Positions 1 through 9,088 of a stretch of 64,000 nt of DNA are shown here, piece after piece (positions within the stretch are counted from its first letter, which is position 1; each line of letters begins with the position of its first letter). A program made the translations under genes and the position numbers. The notes under the pieces were generated by a model. The model had not been told where the DNA came from. It was given only the letters and a program-made list of their open reading frames with translations, and made no database searches. The stretch comes from Bradyrhizobium diazoefficiens. Lineage in GTDB: Bacteria; Pseudomonadota; Alphaproteobacteria; Rhizobiales; Xanthobacteraceae. The DNA lies in contig NZ_JAFCKW010000006.1 in assembly GCF_018129965.1 (NCBI RefSeq), forward strand, positions 62,001 to 126,000, in the 5' to 3' direction.

Positions 1-334
1 CGGCGCCATCGTCAATTCGCTGGTCGGCGACGTCATCATGCCGATCATCGGTTCCATCACCGGTGGGCTCGACTTCTCGAACTACTTCACCCCCTTGTCC
101 AAGGCGGTGACCGCCACCAATCTGGCCGATGCGAAAAAACAAGGCGCCGTACTCGCTTGGGGTAGCTTTCTCACGCTGACGATCAACTTCATCATCGTCG
201 CCTTCGTGCTGTTCCTGGTGATCCGCGCCATGAACAGGATCAAGCGCAAGGAAGAGGCCAAGCCCGCGGAGCCGCCGAAGCCGTCGGCCGAGGTCGTATT
301 GCTGACCGAGATCCGCGATCTCCTCAAGAAGTGA
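1..334 (+). CDS. mscL: Large-conductance mechanosensitive channel MscL (C-terminal part)
   Basis: The frame is open from the window edge, so the start lies outside; about 110 C-terminal residues remain. The first visible residues ([17 protein letters not shown]) match the end of MscL transmembrane helix 1. A periplasmic loop follows, then a second hydrophobic helix ([20 protein letters not shown]) and a basic, proline-containing linker to the short C-terminal amphipathic helix ([13 protein letters not shown]). MscL is a homopentameric inner-membrane valve that opens under membrane tension during osmotic downshock. The gene ends 59 bases before smpB on the same strand. The family assignment is secure; only the missing N-terminus is unknown. 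Confidence 0.93.
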   Translation, partial: GAIVNSLVGDVIMPIIGSITGGLDFSNYFTPLSKAVTATNLADAKKQGAVLAWGSFLTLTINFIIVAFVLFLVIRAMNRIKRKEEAKPAEPPKPSAEVVLLTEIRDLLKK

Positions 335-393
335 CGCGCGCGCTTCATCCAAACTGGTAGATTCAGCGCGCATCCCGATCAGGTTTGTCTTCC

Positions 394-867
394 ATGGCCG
401 ACAAGAACGAACGTCCGATCAAGGTCATGGCGGAAAACCGCAAGGCCCGCTTCAACTATGCCATCGAGGACACGATCGAGGCGGGCATTGCACTGACCGG
501 AACCGAGGTGAAGTCGATCCGCAACGGCAAGAGCACGATTGCGGAGTCTTACGCGGATTCCAAGAACGGCGAGATCTGGCTGATCAACGCCACCATTCCG
601 GAATATCTTCAGGGCAACCGCTTCAACCACGAGCCCAAGCGGCCGCGAAAGCTGCTGCTGCATCGCCGGCAGATCAACAAGCTGATGGGCGCCGTCGATC
701 GCGAGGGCATGACGCTGATCCCGCTCAAGCTCTATTTCAATGAGAGAGGTCGCGCCAAATTGCAGCTTGCGGTTGCAAAAGGCAAGAAGCTGCACGACAA
801 GCGCGAGACCGAGAAGAAGCGCGACTGGAGCCGGGAGAAGGGCCGGCTGATGCGGGCGAGGGGATAG
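394..867 (+). CDS. smpB: SsrA-binding protein SmpB
   Basis: A 157-residue protein that binds tmRNA and brings it to stalled ribosomes for trans-translation. The N-terminal half has the SmpB OB-fold signature ([20 protein letters not shown]). The C-terminus is the basic tail ([16 protein letters not shown]) that enters the empty mRNA channel. I chose ATG 394 ([10 protein letters not shown]) over an in-frame TTG nine bases upstream: an AGG lies about 10 bases before the ATG and family members start this way. The peroxiredoxin gene starts four bases after the stop, which suggests co-transcription. Confidence 0.96.
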   Translation: MADKNERPIKVMAENRKARFNYAIEDTIEAGIALTGTEVKSIRNGKSTIAESYADSKNGEIWLINATIPEYLQGNRFNHEPKRPRKLLLHRRQINKLMGAVDREGMTLIPLKLYFNERGRAKLQLAVAKGKKLHDKRETEKKRDWSREKGRLMRARG

Positions 868-871
868 CGCG

Positions 872-1459
872 ATGAATCAACGGAACCTGCTTGAGGTGGA
901 TTGGAGCCAGATTCCTGCGCCCTCAGATGATGGCGGTGCGGCGCATCTGAAGGGCATGGCGTTGCCGGCGATCAGCCTGCTTGCCACCGACGATACATCG
1001 GTGACGCTGTCTTCGCTGCGCGGCAGAACCGTGGTGTTCGCCTATCCACGCACCGGCGAGCCGGGCAAGATCGCGCTGGTCGACGATTGGGACATGATCC
1101 CCGGCGCGCGCGGTTGTACGCCGCAGACTTGCGCGTTTCGCGATCTGTATGCCGAACTCAAGGCCGCCGGCGCCGCGCAGGTATTCGGTCTCTCGACCCA
1201 GAGCAATGCTTACCAGACCGAGATGGCCTCGCGGCTGCATCTGCCGTTCCCCGTGCTGTCGGACGAGAAGCTGGCGCTCACCCGCGCTTTGAAATTGCCG
1301 ACCATGGAGGTCGCGGGCCTGACTTTGATCAAGCGCCTCGCGCTGATCATTGACGATGCCGAGATCACACATGTGTTCTACCCGGTGTTTCCGCCCGACC
1401 GGAATGCCGGCGACGTGCTGGACTGGCTCAAGGCCGATCCTGCCATCAAACCCGCCTAG
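872..1459 (+). CDS. Peroxiredoxin-like thioredoxin-fold protein (AhpC/TSA family)
   Basis: 195 residues with a thioredoxin-like fold of the AhpC/TSA type: LRGRTVVFAYPRTG corresponds to the first core strand, followed by GCTPQTCAFRD, where the PxTC-type motif supplies the likely peroxidatic cysteine, and later QVFGLSTQS and LPFPVLSDE. Two cysteines sit close together in the active loop, and the usual PxxxTxxC spacing is altered by an insertion (GEPGKIALVDDWDMIPGARG). It probably reduces peroxides in the cytoplasm with thiol donors. It follows smpB by four bases. Its TAG stop overlaps the stop of the convergent uracil-DNA glycosylase gene. The exact Prx subclass is uncertain. Confidence 0.8.
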   Translation: MNQRNLLEVDWSQIPAPSDDGGAAHLKGMALPAISLLATDDTSVTLSSLRGRTVVFAYPRTGEPGKIALVDDWDMIPGARGCTPQTCAFRDLYAELKAAGAAQVFGLSTQSNAYQTEMASRLHLPFPVLSDEKLALTRALKLPTMEVAGLTLIKRLALIIDDAEITHVFYPVFPPDRNAGDVLDWLKADPAIKPA

Positions 1460-2133
1460 TCGAGGTCGGCCTTTATCCTGGCGAAGACACTGCGGAACAT
1501 GTCCGGCGTCAGGACGCCGGTGTTCGTGTTGTAGCGCGAGCAGTGGTAGCTGTCGTAGAGCCTGAATGCGCCGGCCTGATGCACCGCGCCGTGGCCGAAG
1601 GGGGCCTGCGAGGCCTTCAGCTTCAGCGGCTTGAGCACGCTGTCGTGCGCAATCCGCCCGAGCGCGACGATCGCGCGCAGCTTTGGCATCGTCTCGAGAT
1701 TCGCGACGAGAAACTGGCGGCAGGTGTTGATCTCGACCGGCAGCGGCTTGTTCTGCGGTGGCACGCAATGCACGGCATTGGCGATGCGGCAGTCGACCAG
1801 CTTCAGGCCGTCGTCCGGGCGCGCCTGATAGGTGCCCCTGGCAAAGCCGTATTCGAGCAGCGTGGCGTAGAGCAGGTCGCCGGCATAATCGCCGGTGAAG
1901 GGGCGGCCGGTTCGGTTGGCGCCTTGCATACCCGGAGCAAGACCGACGATGAGAAGCCGCGCCTTGATGTCGCCAAAGGGCGCAACCGGCGCATTGTGCC
2001 AAGACGGCTCCCGCGCGCGGTTCGCCTCGCGAAAGGCGACCAGGCGCGGACAGAGCGGACAGTCACGGTCGGGGACGAGGGTGGGCGAGGCCTGGTGGCT
2101 TGACCGCGCCGCCTCACTCCTCGAAGTCGTCAT
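1456..2133 (-). CDS. Uracil-DNA glycosylase, family 5 (UdgB-like)
   Basis: 225 residues. Motif 1 GLAPGMQGANRTGRPFTGD is the family 5 form, in which the catalytic acidic residue of other UDGs is absent. The ending motif SYHCSRYNTNTGVLT matches the HPSxxNxxTG loop. Cysteines in DCPLCPRL near the N-terminus and in HCVPP and INTC fit the 4Fe-4S ligands of this superfamily. It removes uracil and some deaminated bases from DNA. The start at ATG 2133 (MTTSRSEAAR) gives a 20-base overlap with the upstream NYN gene; a longer frame reaching 2199 would only overlap further. It probably forms an operon with that gene. Confidence 0.88.
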   Translation of the reverse strand: MTTSRSEAARSSHQASPTLVPDRDCPLCPRLVAFREANRAREPSWHNAPVAPFGDIKARLLIVGLAPGMQGANRTGRPFTGDYAGDLLYATLLEYGFARGTYQARPDDGLKLVDCRIANAVHCVPPQNKPLPVEINTCRQFLVANLETMPKLRAIVALGRIAHDSVLKPLKLKASQAPFGHGAVHQAGAFRLYDSYHCSRYNTNTGVLTPDMFRSVFARIKADLD

Positions 2134-2761
2134 CGCCCCTGGCCGGCGCCATCGTGGTCGCGCGCTGGAGGAACTGCGGGGCGTGATGGCGTGCCTCACG
2201 TTCGCCGCGGTCGCGCGGGGCCGGACGTTCGGACGGGTCGCGGCCGAGCTTGGATTGCAGCTCGACGAGATCGGTGAAGACGTCGGCCTGGCGGCGCAGC
2301 TCGTCGGCGATCATCGGCGGCTGGCTCGCGATGGTTGAAATCACGGTGACCCGCACGCCGCGGCGCTGTACCGCTTCGACCAGAGAGCGGAAGTCGCCGT
2401 CACCCGAGAACAGGACCATCTGGTCGATGTGTTCGGCAAGCTCCATGGCGTCCACGGCAAGCTCGATGTCCATGTTGCCCTTGACCTTGCGGCGGCCGGA
2501 GGCGTCGATGAACTCCTTGGTCGCCTTGGTCACGACGGTGTAGCCGTTGTAGTCGAGCCAGTCGATCAGCGGGCGGATCGAGGAGTATTCCTGATCCTCG
2601 ATGATCGCGGTGTAGTAGAACGCCCGCAACAGCGTCCCGCGGCTCTGAAACTCCTTCAACAGGCGCTTGTAGTCGATGTCGAAGCCCAGCGTTTTTGCCG
2701 TCGCGTAAAGATTGGCCCCGTCGATGAAGAGCGCGATCTTGTTGGTAGGGGAAGGTGACAT
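2114..2761 (-). CDS. NYN-domain protein, LabA/DUF88 family
   Basis: 215 residues. The N-terminal two thirds form a PIN-like NYN domain: ALFIDGANLYA with the first acidic residue, KGNMDIELAVDAM in the middle, and VLFSGDGDFRSLVEAVQRRG with the DGDF acidic motif. These residues would coordinate a metal in a ribonuclease-like site. The C-terminus is low-complexity and charged and ends in GDDDFEE. Family members include LabA and NicB-type proteins; RNA processing is the usual inference, but no specific substrate can be read here. It is first in a two-gene minus-strand unit with the uracil-DNA glycosylase. Confidence 0.9.
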   Translation of the reverse strand: MSPSPTNKIALFIDGANLYATAKTLGFDIDYKRLLKEFQSRGTLLRAFYYTAIIEDQEYSSIRPLIDWLDYNGYTVVTKATKEFIDASGRRKVKGNMDIELAVDAMELAEHIDQMVLFSGDGDFRSLVEAVQRRGVRVTVISTIASQPPMIADELRRQADVFTDLVELQSKLGRDPSERPAPRDRGEREARHHAPQFLQRATTMAPARGDDDFEE

Positions 2762-3089
2762 TCAGTTTGCTCGCGTAGTGTTCGTGATAAATCGTTTATT
2801 GTTGGCGCAGCTGTAGCCAGCCGCGCAGTTCAAAGTCCTGCCGAAACCCGTCAAAACCGCACATCCGGAGAAGCCGGGGCAATCAAGGTATAGTTATGGC
2901 AGACTTTCATACTCCCGGAGCCGCCCACAACGGCAATCCGGGAAACCACCCATCCCAGCCCCAATGTGGGGGTAGCAGAGCCGTTTGGCGAGGCCAAATC
3001 ACAAATTGGCCTTGCGAAATCGGCCCGGCCCCTATAACTAGCCCCGATCATCCACATATTTCGTCTCACCCACAACGGAGCGACTGTCC
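2762..3089. promoter_or_regulatory. Divergent intergenic region between NYN gene and rpoZ
   Basis: This 328-base stretch separates the start codons of two divergent genes, so it should carry promoters for both. On the plus strand, CTTGCG at 3011-3016 and CTATAA at 3032-3037 (15-base gap) resemble an alphaproteobacterial sigma-70 promoter about 50 bases before rpoZ. The spacing is short, so this is only a candidate. The part near 2762-2810 is A+T-rich and may hold the minus-strand promoter. Short open frames here show no recognisable protein features. Confidence 0.4.
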
Positions 3090-3482
3090 ATGGCTCGCGT
3101 CACCGTAGAAGATTGTATCGACAAGGTCGACAACCGGTTTGACCTGGTCCTGCTGGCCGCCCACCGGGCCCGCATGATTTCGTCCGGTTCACAACTAACG
3201 GTTGACCGCGATAACGACAAGAACCCTGTTGTGTCTTTGCGCGAGATTGCCGACACGACCATTTCGCCGGAGGACCTCCGCGAGGAGCTGGTGCACTCGC
3301 TCCAGAAGTTTGTCGAGGTTGACGAACCTGAGCCCGACACGGTGCCGTTGATCGGTTCCGCAGGCGCGAGCGTCGATGCTGACGATACCGAGGTCGCTGT
3401 CGAACGCATGACCGAAGAGGAGCTCCTGAAGGGCCTCGAGGGCCTCGCGCCGCCGGAAGAGCAGCCCGAGGAGGACGAGTAA
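3090..3482 (+). CDS. rpoZ: DNA-directed RNA polymerase subunit omega
   Basis: 130 residues starting [13 protein letters not shown], the standard omega N-terminus. The conserved core runs through [14 protein letters not shown] and [18 protein letters not shown]. The second half is an acidic tail ending in [10 protein letters not shown], as in other rhizobial omegas. Omega helps the beta-prime subunit fold and assemble and carries part of a (p)ppGpp site in proteobacterial RNA polymerase. The next gene is the (p)ppGpp synthetase, a widely conserved pairing (rpoZ-spoT). A strong hairpin with a T-rich tail follows, so much of the transcript may end before rsh. Confidence 0.97.
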   Translation: MARVTVEDCIDKVDNRFDLVLLAAHRARMISSGSQLTVDRDNDKNPVVSLREIADTTISPEDLREELVHSLQKFVEVDEPEPDTVPLIGSAGASVDADDTEVAVERMTEEELLKGLEGLAPPEEQPEEDE

Positions 3483-3521
3483 ATCGTCCCATCGCACCTC
3501 TCGATTTCCCGTGATCTTGTC

Positions 3522-3556
3522 AAAGGCCCGAACCCGCGTTCGGGCCTTTGCTTTTG
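3522..3556 (+). terminator. Rho-independent terminator after rpoZ
   Basis: Arms AAAGGCCCGAA (3522-3532) and TTCGGGCCTTT (3539-3549) are perfect reverse complements around a 6-base loop, and a T-rich run (GCTTTT) follows. It lies 40 bases past the rpoZ stop. It may be leaky, since rsh has only about 90 bases of its own upstream sequence. Confidence 0.85.
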
Positions 3557-3649
3557 CTGCCGTTTTCGTGGTTACCATAGCGTTGCCGGTTCGCGCCGCG
3601 CACCTGTCATCGAATTGATCGGACGCGCCCGCGATCGGAGCTAAGATGT

Positions 3650-5977
3650 ATGCAACGGGTCGTATCGAGGCTCGTTCGAAGGCAGGATGGCATGGTGTAT
3701 CGGCCCTGGAAACCAACGCAGATGCTGGCCGCAACCGACTCGGTTGCCGTGGCTCCGACTGCGCCGGTGGCCCGCCCGGCCAAGCCGCGTGCGCGCATGA
3801 TGCGTCAATATGACCTCGTCGAGCGCGTCAGGTCCTACAATCCCAACACCAACGAAGACCTGCTGAACCGTGCCTATGTCTACGCGATGAAGGCGCATGG
3901 GTCGCAGACCCGCGCCTCGGGCGACCCGTATTTTTCGCACCCGCTCGAAGTGGCGGCGATTCTCACCGATCTGAAGCTCGACGATGCCACCATCGTGGCC
4001 GCGCTGCTCCACGACACGATCGAGGACACCGAAGCGACGCGTTCCGAGATCGACCAGATATTCGGGCCGGAGATCGGTGCGCTGGTCGAGGGCCTGACCA
4101 AGCTGAAGCGCCTGGAGCTGGTGTCGCGCGAGGCCAAGCAGGCCGAGAACCTCCGCAAATTGTTGCTGGCCATTGCCGACGATGTCCGCGTGCTTCTGGT
4201 GAAGCTCGCCGACCGCCTGCACAACATGCGCACGCTGGAATTCGTGCCGACGGAGTCGCGGCGTCGCATTGCCGAGGAGACGCTCGACATCTATGCTCCG
4301 CTGGCCGGTCGCATGGGCATGCAGGAAATGCGCGAGGAGCTGGAGGATCTGTCCTTCCGCACCCTCGATCCCGAAGCCTATTCGGTGGTGATGCAGCGGC
4401 TCGACGCGCTCGCCGAGCGCAACCGCAACCTGATCGGCGAGATCGAGGACCAGCTCTCCAACAATCTGCGCCACCGGGGTCTCGGGGCGCGGGTCTATGG
4501 CCGCCGCAAGAAGCCGTTTTCGATCTGGACCAAGATGGAGCGCAAGTCGGTCGGTTTCGAGCAATTGTCCGACATCTTCGGCTTCCGCGTCGTCGTCAAC
4601 GACATCGAGTCCTGCTATCGCGCGCTCGGGATCGTCCACACCACCTGGCCGGTGGTGCCCGGGCGTTTCAAGGATTACATCTCCACGCCGAAGCAGAACG
4701 ACTATCGATCGATCCACACCACCGTGATCGGTCCCGGCAACCAGCGCGTCGAGCTTCAGATCCGCACCGAGGCGATGGACCAGATCGCCGAGCGCGGCAT
4801 CGCCGCGCACGCGTTCTACAAGGAAGGCGCGGGCTCGCCGACAGAATTCCTCAAGCGCGAGTCCAATGCGTTCGCCTGGCTGCGCCACACCATCGGCATC
4901 CTCTCGGAGAGCGCCAATCCCGAGGAATTCCTCGAACATACCAAGCTCGAGCTGTTCCACGACCAGGTGTTCTGCTTCACCCCGAAGGGCAAGCTGATCG
5001 CGCTGCCGCGCCATGCCAACGTGATCGACTTCGCCTATGCCGTGCATACCGACGTCGGCAACAGCGCGGTCGGCTGCAAGATCAACGGCAAGTTCGCGCC
5101 GCTGTCGTCCGAGCTCCAGAACGGCGACGAGGTCGAGGTGCTGACCTCGGAGGCGCAGGCGGCGCCGCCCTCGGCCTGGGAAACGCTCGCGGTCACCGGC
5201 AAGGCGCGCGCCGCCATCCGCCGTGCCACCCGCACCGCCGTGCGCGATCAATATGTCGGCCTCGGCCGGCGCATCGTTGAGCGCCTGTTCGAGCGCGCCA
5301 AGATCGAATACGCCGACGACAAGCTCAAGGGCGCGCTGCCGCGGCTCGCGCGCACCTCGATCGAGGACGTCATGGCGGCGGTCGGCCGCGGCGAGATCAA
5401 GGCCTCGCACGTCGCGCGCGCGATGTATCCCGACTACAAGGAGGAGCGTGTCGCGCGCTACGGCGTCAAGAAGGGGCTCGCCGCCAAGCTCAAGGAGAAG
5501 TCGTCGGAGTCGCCGCGCAGCCCGGTGGCGATTCCGATCGGCGGCATCAATTCGGACCTGCCGGTGAAGTTCGCGCCCAACGGGGGGGCCGTACCCGGCG
5601 ACCGCATTGTCGGCATCGTGACGCCGGGCGAGGGCATCACGATCTACCCGATCCAGGCGCCGGCCCTGAAGGATTTCGAGGAGGAGCCGGAGCGCTGGCT
5701 CGACGTCCGCTGGGACATCGAGGACTCCGTGCCGCAGCGCTTCCCGGCCCGGATCAGGGTCGAGAACGTCAACGAGCCCGGCGCGCTGGCGCAGATCGCG
5801 ACCGTGATCGCCGAGCATGACGGTAACATCGACAATATCAGCATGCAGCGACGCTCGCCCGATTTCACGGAGACGACGATCGACCTCGAAGTCTACGATC
5901 TCAAGCATTTGAGCGCGATCCTGGCCCAGTTGCGCGCCAAGGCCGTCGTCGCCCGCGTCGAACGTGTTAATGGATGA
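3650..5977 (+). CDS. Bifunctional (p)ppGpp synthetase/hydrolase, RelA/SpoT homologue
   Basis: 775 residues with the full RSH layout. The HD hydrolase domain has HPLEVA at about 97-102 and the HD pair in LLHDTIEDT at 121-122. The synthetase domain includes RRKKPFSIWTKM, SDIFGFRVVV and NDYRSIHTTVIGP. Then come TGS (FCFTPKGKLIALP), a conserved helical region and a C-terminal ACT domain (RIRVENVNEPGALAQIATVI). Both active sites look intact, so one enzyme probably makes and degrades the alarmone, as is normal in Alphaproteobacteria. The start at 3650 gives a long unconserved N-terminus. Later ATGs at 3797 and 3800 (MMRQYDLVERV) are possible true starts. Confidence 0.94.
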   Translation: MQRVVSRLVRRQDGMVYRPWKPTQMLAATDSVAVAPTAPVARPAKPRARMMRQYDLVERVRSYNPNTNEDLLNRAYVYAMKAHGSQTRASGDPYFSHPLEVAAILTDLKLDDATIVAALLHDTIEDTEATRSEIDQIFGPEIGALVEGLTKLKRLELVSREAKQAENLRKLLLAIADDVRVLLVKLADRLHNMRTLEFVPTESRRRIAEETLDIYAPLAGRMGMQEMREELEDLSFRTLDPEAYSVVMQRLDALAERNRNLIGEIEDQLSNNLRHRGLGARVYGRRKKPFSIWTKMERKSVGFEQLSDIFGFRVVVNDIESCYRALGIVHTTWPVVPGRFKDYISTPKQNDYRSIHTTVIGPGNQRVELQIRTEAMDQIAERGIAAHAFYKEGAGSPTEFLKRESNAFAWLRHTIGILSESANPEEFLEHTKLELFHDQVFCFTPKGKLIALPRHANVIDFAYAVHTDVGNSAVGCKINGKFAPLSSELQNGDEVEVLTSEAQAAPPSAWETLAVTGKARAAIRRATRTAVRDQYVGLGRRIVERLFERAKIEYADDKLKGALPRLARTSIEDVMAAVGRGEIKASHVARAMYPDYKEERVARYGVKKGLAAKLKEKSSESPRSPVAIPIGGINSDLPVKFAPNGGAVPGDRIVGIVTPGEGITIYPIQAPALKDFEEEPERWLDVRWDIEDSVPQRFPARIRVENVNEPGALAQIATVIAEHDGNIDNISMQRRSPDFTETTIDLEVYDLKHLSAILAQLRAKAVVARVERVNG

Positions 5978-5985
5978 ACTTCGCC

Positions 5986-6054
5986 GTTGCCGGGCTCGAC
6001 CCGGCAACCCATCTCTCCAAAGAGCATGGATGCGCGGGTCGCGCCCGCGCATGA
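5986..6054. repeat. Dispersed double-palindrome repeat, type A, copy 1
   Basis: Two palindromes sit side by side: GTTGCCGGG/CCCGGCAAC arms at 5986-6008 and ATGCGCGGG/CCCGCGCAT arms at 6030-6052, joined by an unpaired linker. Related copies lie at 39721-39806 and 62779-62862. The copy begins 9 bases after the rsh stop and ends before pdxJ. An open frame through it would add a false N-terminus to pdxJ. Confidence 0.85.
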
Positions 6055-6088
6055 CGGCTCGAAAAATGCCACCTTCGTGAGTCCTCAA

Positions 6089-6841
6089 ATGCCTGCTTCT
6101 CCGCTCCGCCTCGGCGTCAATATCGATCACGTGGCAACCGTGCGTAACGCGCGCGGCGGTCGTCATCCCGATCCGGTCCGCGCGGCGCTGCTCGCGATCG
6201 AGGCCGGCGCCGACGGCATCACCGCCCATTTGCGCGAGGATCGCCGGCACATCCGCGACGAGGACATGGCGCGGCTCAAGGCCGAGATCTCGAAACCGCT
6301 CAATTTCGAGATGGCGGCGACCGGTGACATGATGCGCATCTCGCTCGCCACCAGGCCGCATGCGGTGTGCCTGGTGCCGGAGCGCCGACAGGAGGTGACG
6401 ACCGAAGGCGGGCTCGACGTGGTCGGCCAACAAAATGCTCTCGCGCCCTATATCGCGCGGCTCAACGATGCCGGCATCCGCGTCTCGCTGTTCATCGCCG
6501 CCGATCCGGCCCAGATCGAGATGGCGGCGCGGCTGCGCGCGCCCGTGATCGAGATCCACACCGGCGCCTGGTGCGACGCCGTGGTCGACGGCCACGCCGA
6601 CAAGGCCGATGCCGAGTGGAAGCGGATCGTGGCTGGGGTGAAGCTGGCCAAGGCCGCCGGGCTGGAGGTTCATGCCGGGCACGGGCTCGACTACGCGACG
6701 GCGGAGACGATTGCAGGCCTGCCCGAGATCATGGAGCTCAACATCGGTTACTACATGATCGGAGAAGCGCTGTTCGTCGGTCTCGCCGAGACCGTCCGCA
6801 ACATGCGCGCAGCGATGGATCGCGGCCGGAGCCGGGCATGA
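6089..6841 (+). CDS. pdxJ: Pyridoxine 5'-phosphate synthase PdxJ
   Basis: 250 residues starting [20 protein letters not shown], the classic PdxJ N-terminus. [16 protein letters not shown] and LNFEMAAT hold conserved active-site residues, and the end has VHAGHGLDY and [14 protein letters not shown]. The enzyme condenses 3-amino-2-oxopropyl phosphate with 1-deoxyxylulose 5-phosphate in the last ring-forming step of vitamin B6 synthesis. The frame is open back to 5987, but that part is translated repeat, so ATG 6089 is chosen. Its stop overlaps the acpS start by four bases (ATGA), showing translational coupling. Confidence 0.96.
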   Translation: MPASPLRLGVNIDHVATVRNARGGRHPDPVRAALLAIEAGADGITAHLREDRRHIRDEDMARLKAEISKPLNFEMAATGDMMRISLATRPHAVCLVPERRQEVTTEGGLDVVGQQNALAPYIARLNDAGIRVSLFIAADPAQIEMAARLRAPVIEIHTGAWCDAVVDGHADKADAEWKRIVAGVKLAKAAGLEVHAGHGLDYATAETIAGLPEIMELNIGYYMIGEALFVGLAETVRNMRAAMDRGRSRA

Positions 6842-7257
6842 TCATCGGCATCGGCTCCGACCTGATCGACATTACCCGCGTGGCCAAGGTGATCGAGCGT
6901 CATGGCGAGCGTTTTCTCGACCGCATCTTCACCCCGGCCGAGCGGGCCAAGGCGGAACGCCGGGCCAAGAACGAGAAGATGGTGGTCGCGACCTACGCCA
7001 AGCGCTTCGCGGCCAAGGAGGCCTGCTCCAAGGCGCTCGGCACGGGCATCCGGCGCGGCGTCTGGTGGCGCGACATGGGGGTCGTCAACCTGCCGGGAGG
7101 CCGTCCGACCATGCAATTGACGGGCGGGGCGCTCGCCCGGCTCCAGGCCCTGACGCCGGAGGGGTTCGAGGCCCGGATCGATCTGTCGATCACCGATGAC
7201 TGGCCGCTGGCACAGGCCTTCGTCATCATTTCCGCCGAGCCGCAGGCCAAGCCCTGA
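6838..7257 (+). CDS. acpS: Holo-[acyl-carrier-protein] synthase AcpS
   Basis: 139 residues. [15 protein letters not shown] carries the catalytic Asp of the phosphopantetheinyl transferase family. [16 protein letters not shown] holds the conserved Glu-Ala-x-x-Lys motif that binds CoA and Mg. It transfers the 4'-phosphopantetheine arm from CoA to acyl carrier protein for fatty acid synthesis. It overlaps pdxJ by four bases. The pdxJ-acpS-lepB-rnc-era order is common in Alphaproteobacteria. An A+T-rich 248-base gap follows before lepB. Confidence 0.96.
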   Translation: MIIGIGSDLIDITRVAKVIERHGERFLDRIFTPAERAKAERRAKNEKMVVATYAKRFAAKEACSKALGTGIRRGVWWRDMGVVNLPGGRPTMQLTGGALARLQALTPEGFEARIDLSITDDWPLAQAFVIISAEPQAKP

Positions 7258-7505
7258 CCATCACCGGTAAATTTTATAATTCATAATAAAAATCAATATC
7301 TTACGAAGATTTGACGCGATCCTTGATTGCGTGGACCCCGACAAACGTCTAAAAGTCCGCCGACGCAAATCAGGCTGGGCGAATTCGGCTTTACGCCGGA
7401 ATTGGCCCTCATTATCAGAATCAGGACAATCTCCTTGGGACGCGAGCGATGGGCTGTTCGCGCGAGGGGGGCGCTCTGTGACCGCCGGCCGGAATTGAGA
7501 GAGCA
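7258..7505 (+). promoter_or_regulatory. A+T-rich intergenic region upstream of lepB
   Basis: The first 60 bases (about 7264-7315) are strikingly A+T-rich compared with the surroundings, as expected for a promoter or transcript end. No paired hairpin with a T tract and no convincing -35/-10 pair could be assigned. It probably separates the pdxJ-acpS unit from the lepB-rnc-era unit. Confidence 0.35.
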
Positions 7506-8270
7506 ATGAGCGTGACTTCAGGAACAAAGACTGAGAGCGGCGTCGGCGAGACGATCCGGGTCGTGATCCACGCGCTCCTGATCGCGCTCGTGATCCGCAC
7601 CTTCCTGTTCCAGCCGTTCAACATCCCCTCCGGCTCGATGAAGGCGACGCTGCTGGTCGGCGACTATCTGTTCGTCTCGAAATATTCCTACGGCTATAGC
7701 CATTACTCGATCCCGTTCTCGCCGCCGCTGTTCTCGGGCCGGATCTGGGGCTCGGATCCGAACCGCGGCGACATCGTAGTGTTCCGGCTGCCGAAAGACG
7801 ATTCCACCGACTACATCAAGCGCGTGATCGGCCTTCCCGGCGATCGCATCCAGATGAAGGACGGCCTTCTCTACATCAACGACACCCCGGTCGAGCGGCA
7901 GCGCATGAGCGAATTCGTCGGCGAGGATCCCTGCGGCTCCGAAGGCGGCGGGATCTCCCGGGTGAAGCGCTGGAAGGAAACGCTGCCCAACGGCGTGTCC
8001 TATGAGACGCTGGACTGCGCCGACAACGGCTACATGGACAACACCAACGTCTACAACGTGCCGCCCGGCCATTTTTTCATGATGGGCGACAACCGCGACA
8101 ATTCCACCGACAGCCGCTTCCTCGGCCAGGTCGGCTACGTGCCGCAGGAGAACCTGATCGGCCGGGCCCAGATGATCTTTTTCTCCATCGCCGAAGGCGA
8201 GCACGCCTGGATGCTCTGGCGCTGGCCGTGGGCGGTGCGCTGGAATCGGTTCTTCAAAATCGTCCGATGA
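7506..8270 (+). CDS. lepB: Signal peptidase I
   Basis: 254 residues. A single N-terminal hydrophobic helix (VVIHALLIALVIRTFLF) is followed by the catalytic Ser44 in NIPSGSMKATL. The general base is Lys105 in DYIKRVIGLPGD, and the box E motif MGDNRDNSTDSR lies near residue 198. It cleaves signal peptides of exported preproteins on the outer face of the inner membrane. A cysteine pair (EDPCGSE and TLDCADN) lies in the insertion typical of rhizobial enzymes. ATG 7506 follows a GAGAGAG-type ribosome site. The stop overlaps rnc by four bases. Confidence 0.96.
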   Translation: MSVTSGTKTESGVGETIRVVIHALLIALVIRTFLFQPFNIPSGSMKATLLVGDYLFVSKYSYGYSHYSIPFSPPLFSGRIWGSDPNRGDIVVFRLPKDDSTDYIKRVIGLPGDRIQMKDGLLYINDTPVERQRMSEFVGEDPCGSEGGGISRVKRWKETLPNGVSYETLDCADNGYMDNTNVYNVPPGHFFMMGDNRDNSTDSRFLGQVGYVPQENLIGRAQMIFFSIAEGEHAWMLWRWPWAVRWNRFFKIVR

Positions 8271-9088
8271 AAGACGAAGCCAAGGATATCGCGACCCAAC
8301 CAATCGAGGCGCAAGCCGTCCCCGAGGGCGAAGCTGCAGCGAAGACGCTTGCGAAGAAGAAGCGCGTGCGGAAAGCCAAGGCCAAGGCGATCGACGCGAA
8401 CGCGGCGCTCGAGGCCCGCATCGGCTACAAATTTGCGGATCCCAACCAGTTGATCCAGGCGATCACGCACGTCTCGGCGCTGAAGTCCGGGCGCAAGCGC
8501 GGCGACAGCTACCAGCGGCTCGAATTCCTCGGCGACCACGTGCTCGGGCTCGTCGTTTCCGACATGCTCTATCATGCCTTCCCGAACGCCGACGAGGGCG
8601 AACTGTCCAAGCGCCTTGCCGAACTCGTGCGCAAGGAGAGCTGCGCCGACGTCGCCAAGTCGCTCGGACTGCTCGACGACATCAAGCTCGGCTCGGTCGG
8701 CCCCGCCGCCGACGGCCGCCTGCGCAAATCCATCCTTGGCGACATCTGCGAGGCCGTCATCGGCGCGATCTTCCTCGACGGCGGCCACGCGGCGGCGTCC
8801 GACTTCGTCAAGCGCAACTGGACCGAGCGCATGCACAAGCCGCGGCGTCCGCTGCGCGATCCCAAGACCGTGCTGCAGGAATGGGCGCAGGGCAAGGGAT
8901 TGCCGACCCCGGTCTATCGCGAGGTCGAGCGCACCGGCCCGCACCACGACCCGCAGTTCCGCGTCGCGGTGGACCTGCCGGGATTGGCGCCGGCCGAAGG
9001 CATCGGCGGCAGCAAACGCGCGGCAGAGAAGGTGGCGGCATCCGTGATGATCGAACGTGAAGGCGTTGGCGGCGGCAATGACGGCTGA
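8267..9088 (+). CDS. rnc: Ribonuclease III
   Basis: 273 residues starting MKDEAKDIATQP at the ATGA overlap with lepB. A lysine-rich N-terminal extension of about 45 residues (KKKRVRKAKAK) is not part of the standard fold. The nuclease domain has the signature YQRLEFLGDHVLGLVVSDML and the later acidic motif GDICEAVIGAIFLDGG. A double-stranded RNA-binding domain covers roughly the last 70 residues (DPKTVLQEWAQGKGLP to GSKRAAEKVAASVMI). It cuts double-stranded RNA, including rRNA precursors. It overlaps era by 11 bases. Confidence 0.96.
   Translation: MKDEAKDIATQPIEAQAVPEGEAAAKTLAKKKRVRKAKAKAIDANAALEARIGYKFADPNQLIQAITHVSALKSGRKRGDSYQRLEFLGDHVLGLVVSDMLYHAFPNADEGELSKRLAELVRKESCADVAKSLGLLDDIKLGSVGPAADGRLRKSILGDICEAVIGAIFLDGGHAAASDFVKRNWTERMHKPRRPLRDPKTVLQEWAQGKGLPTPVYREVERTGPHHDPQFRVAVDLPGLAPAEGIGGSKRAAEKVAASVMIEREGVGGGNDG

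Noticed and set aside
3641..6682. Long minus-strand open frame opposite rsh and pdxJ
   Set aside because: Same cause: antisense of strongly biased codons; both plus-strand genes are certain.
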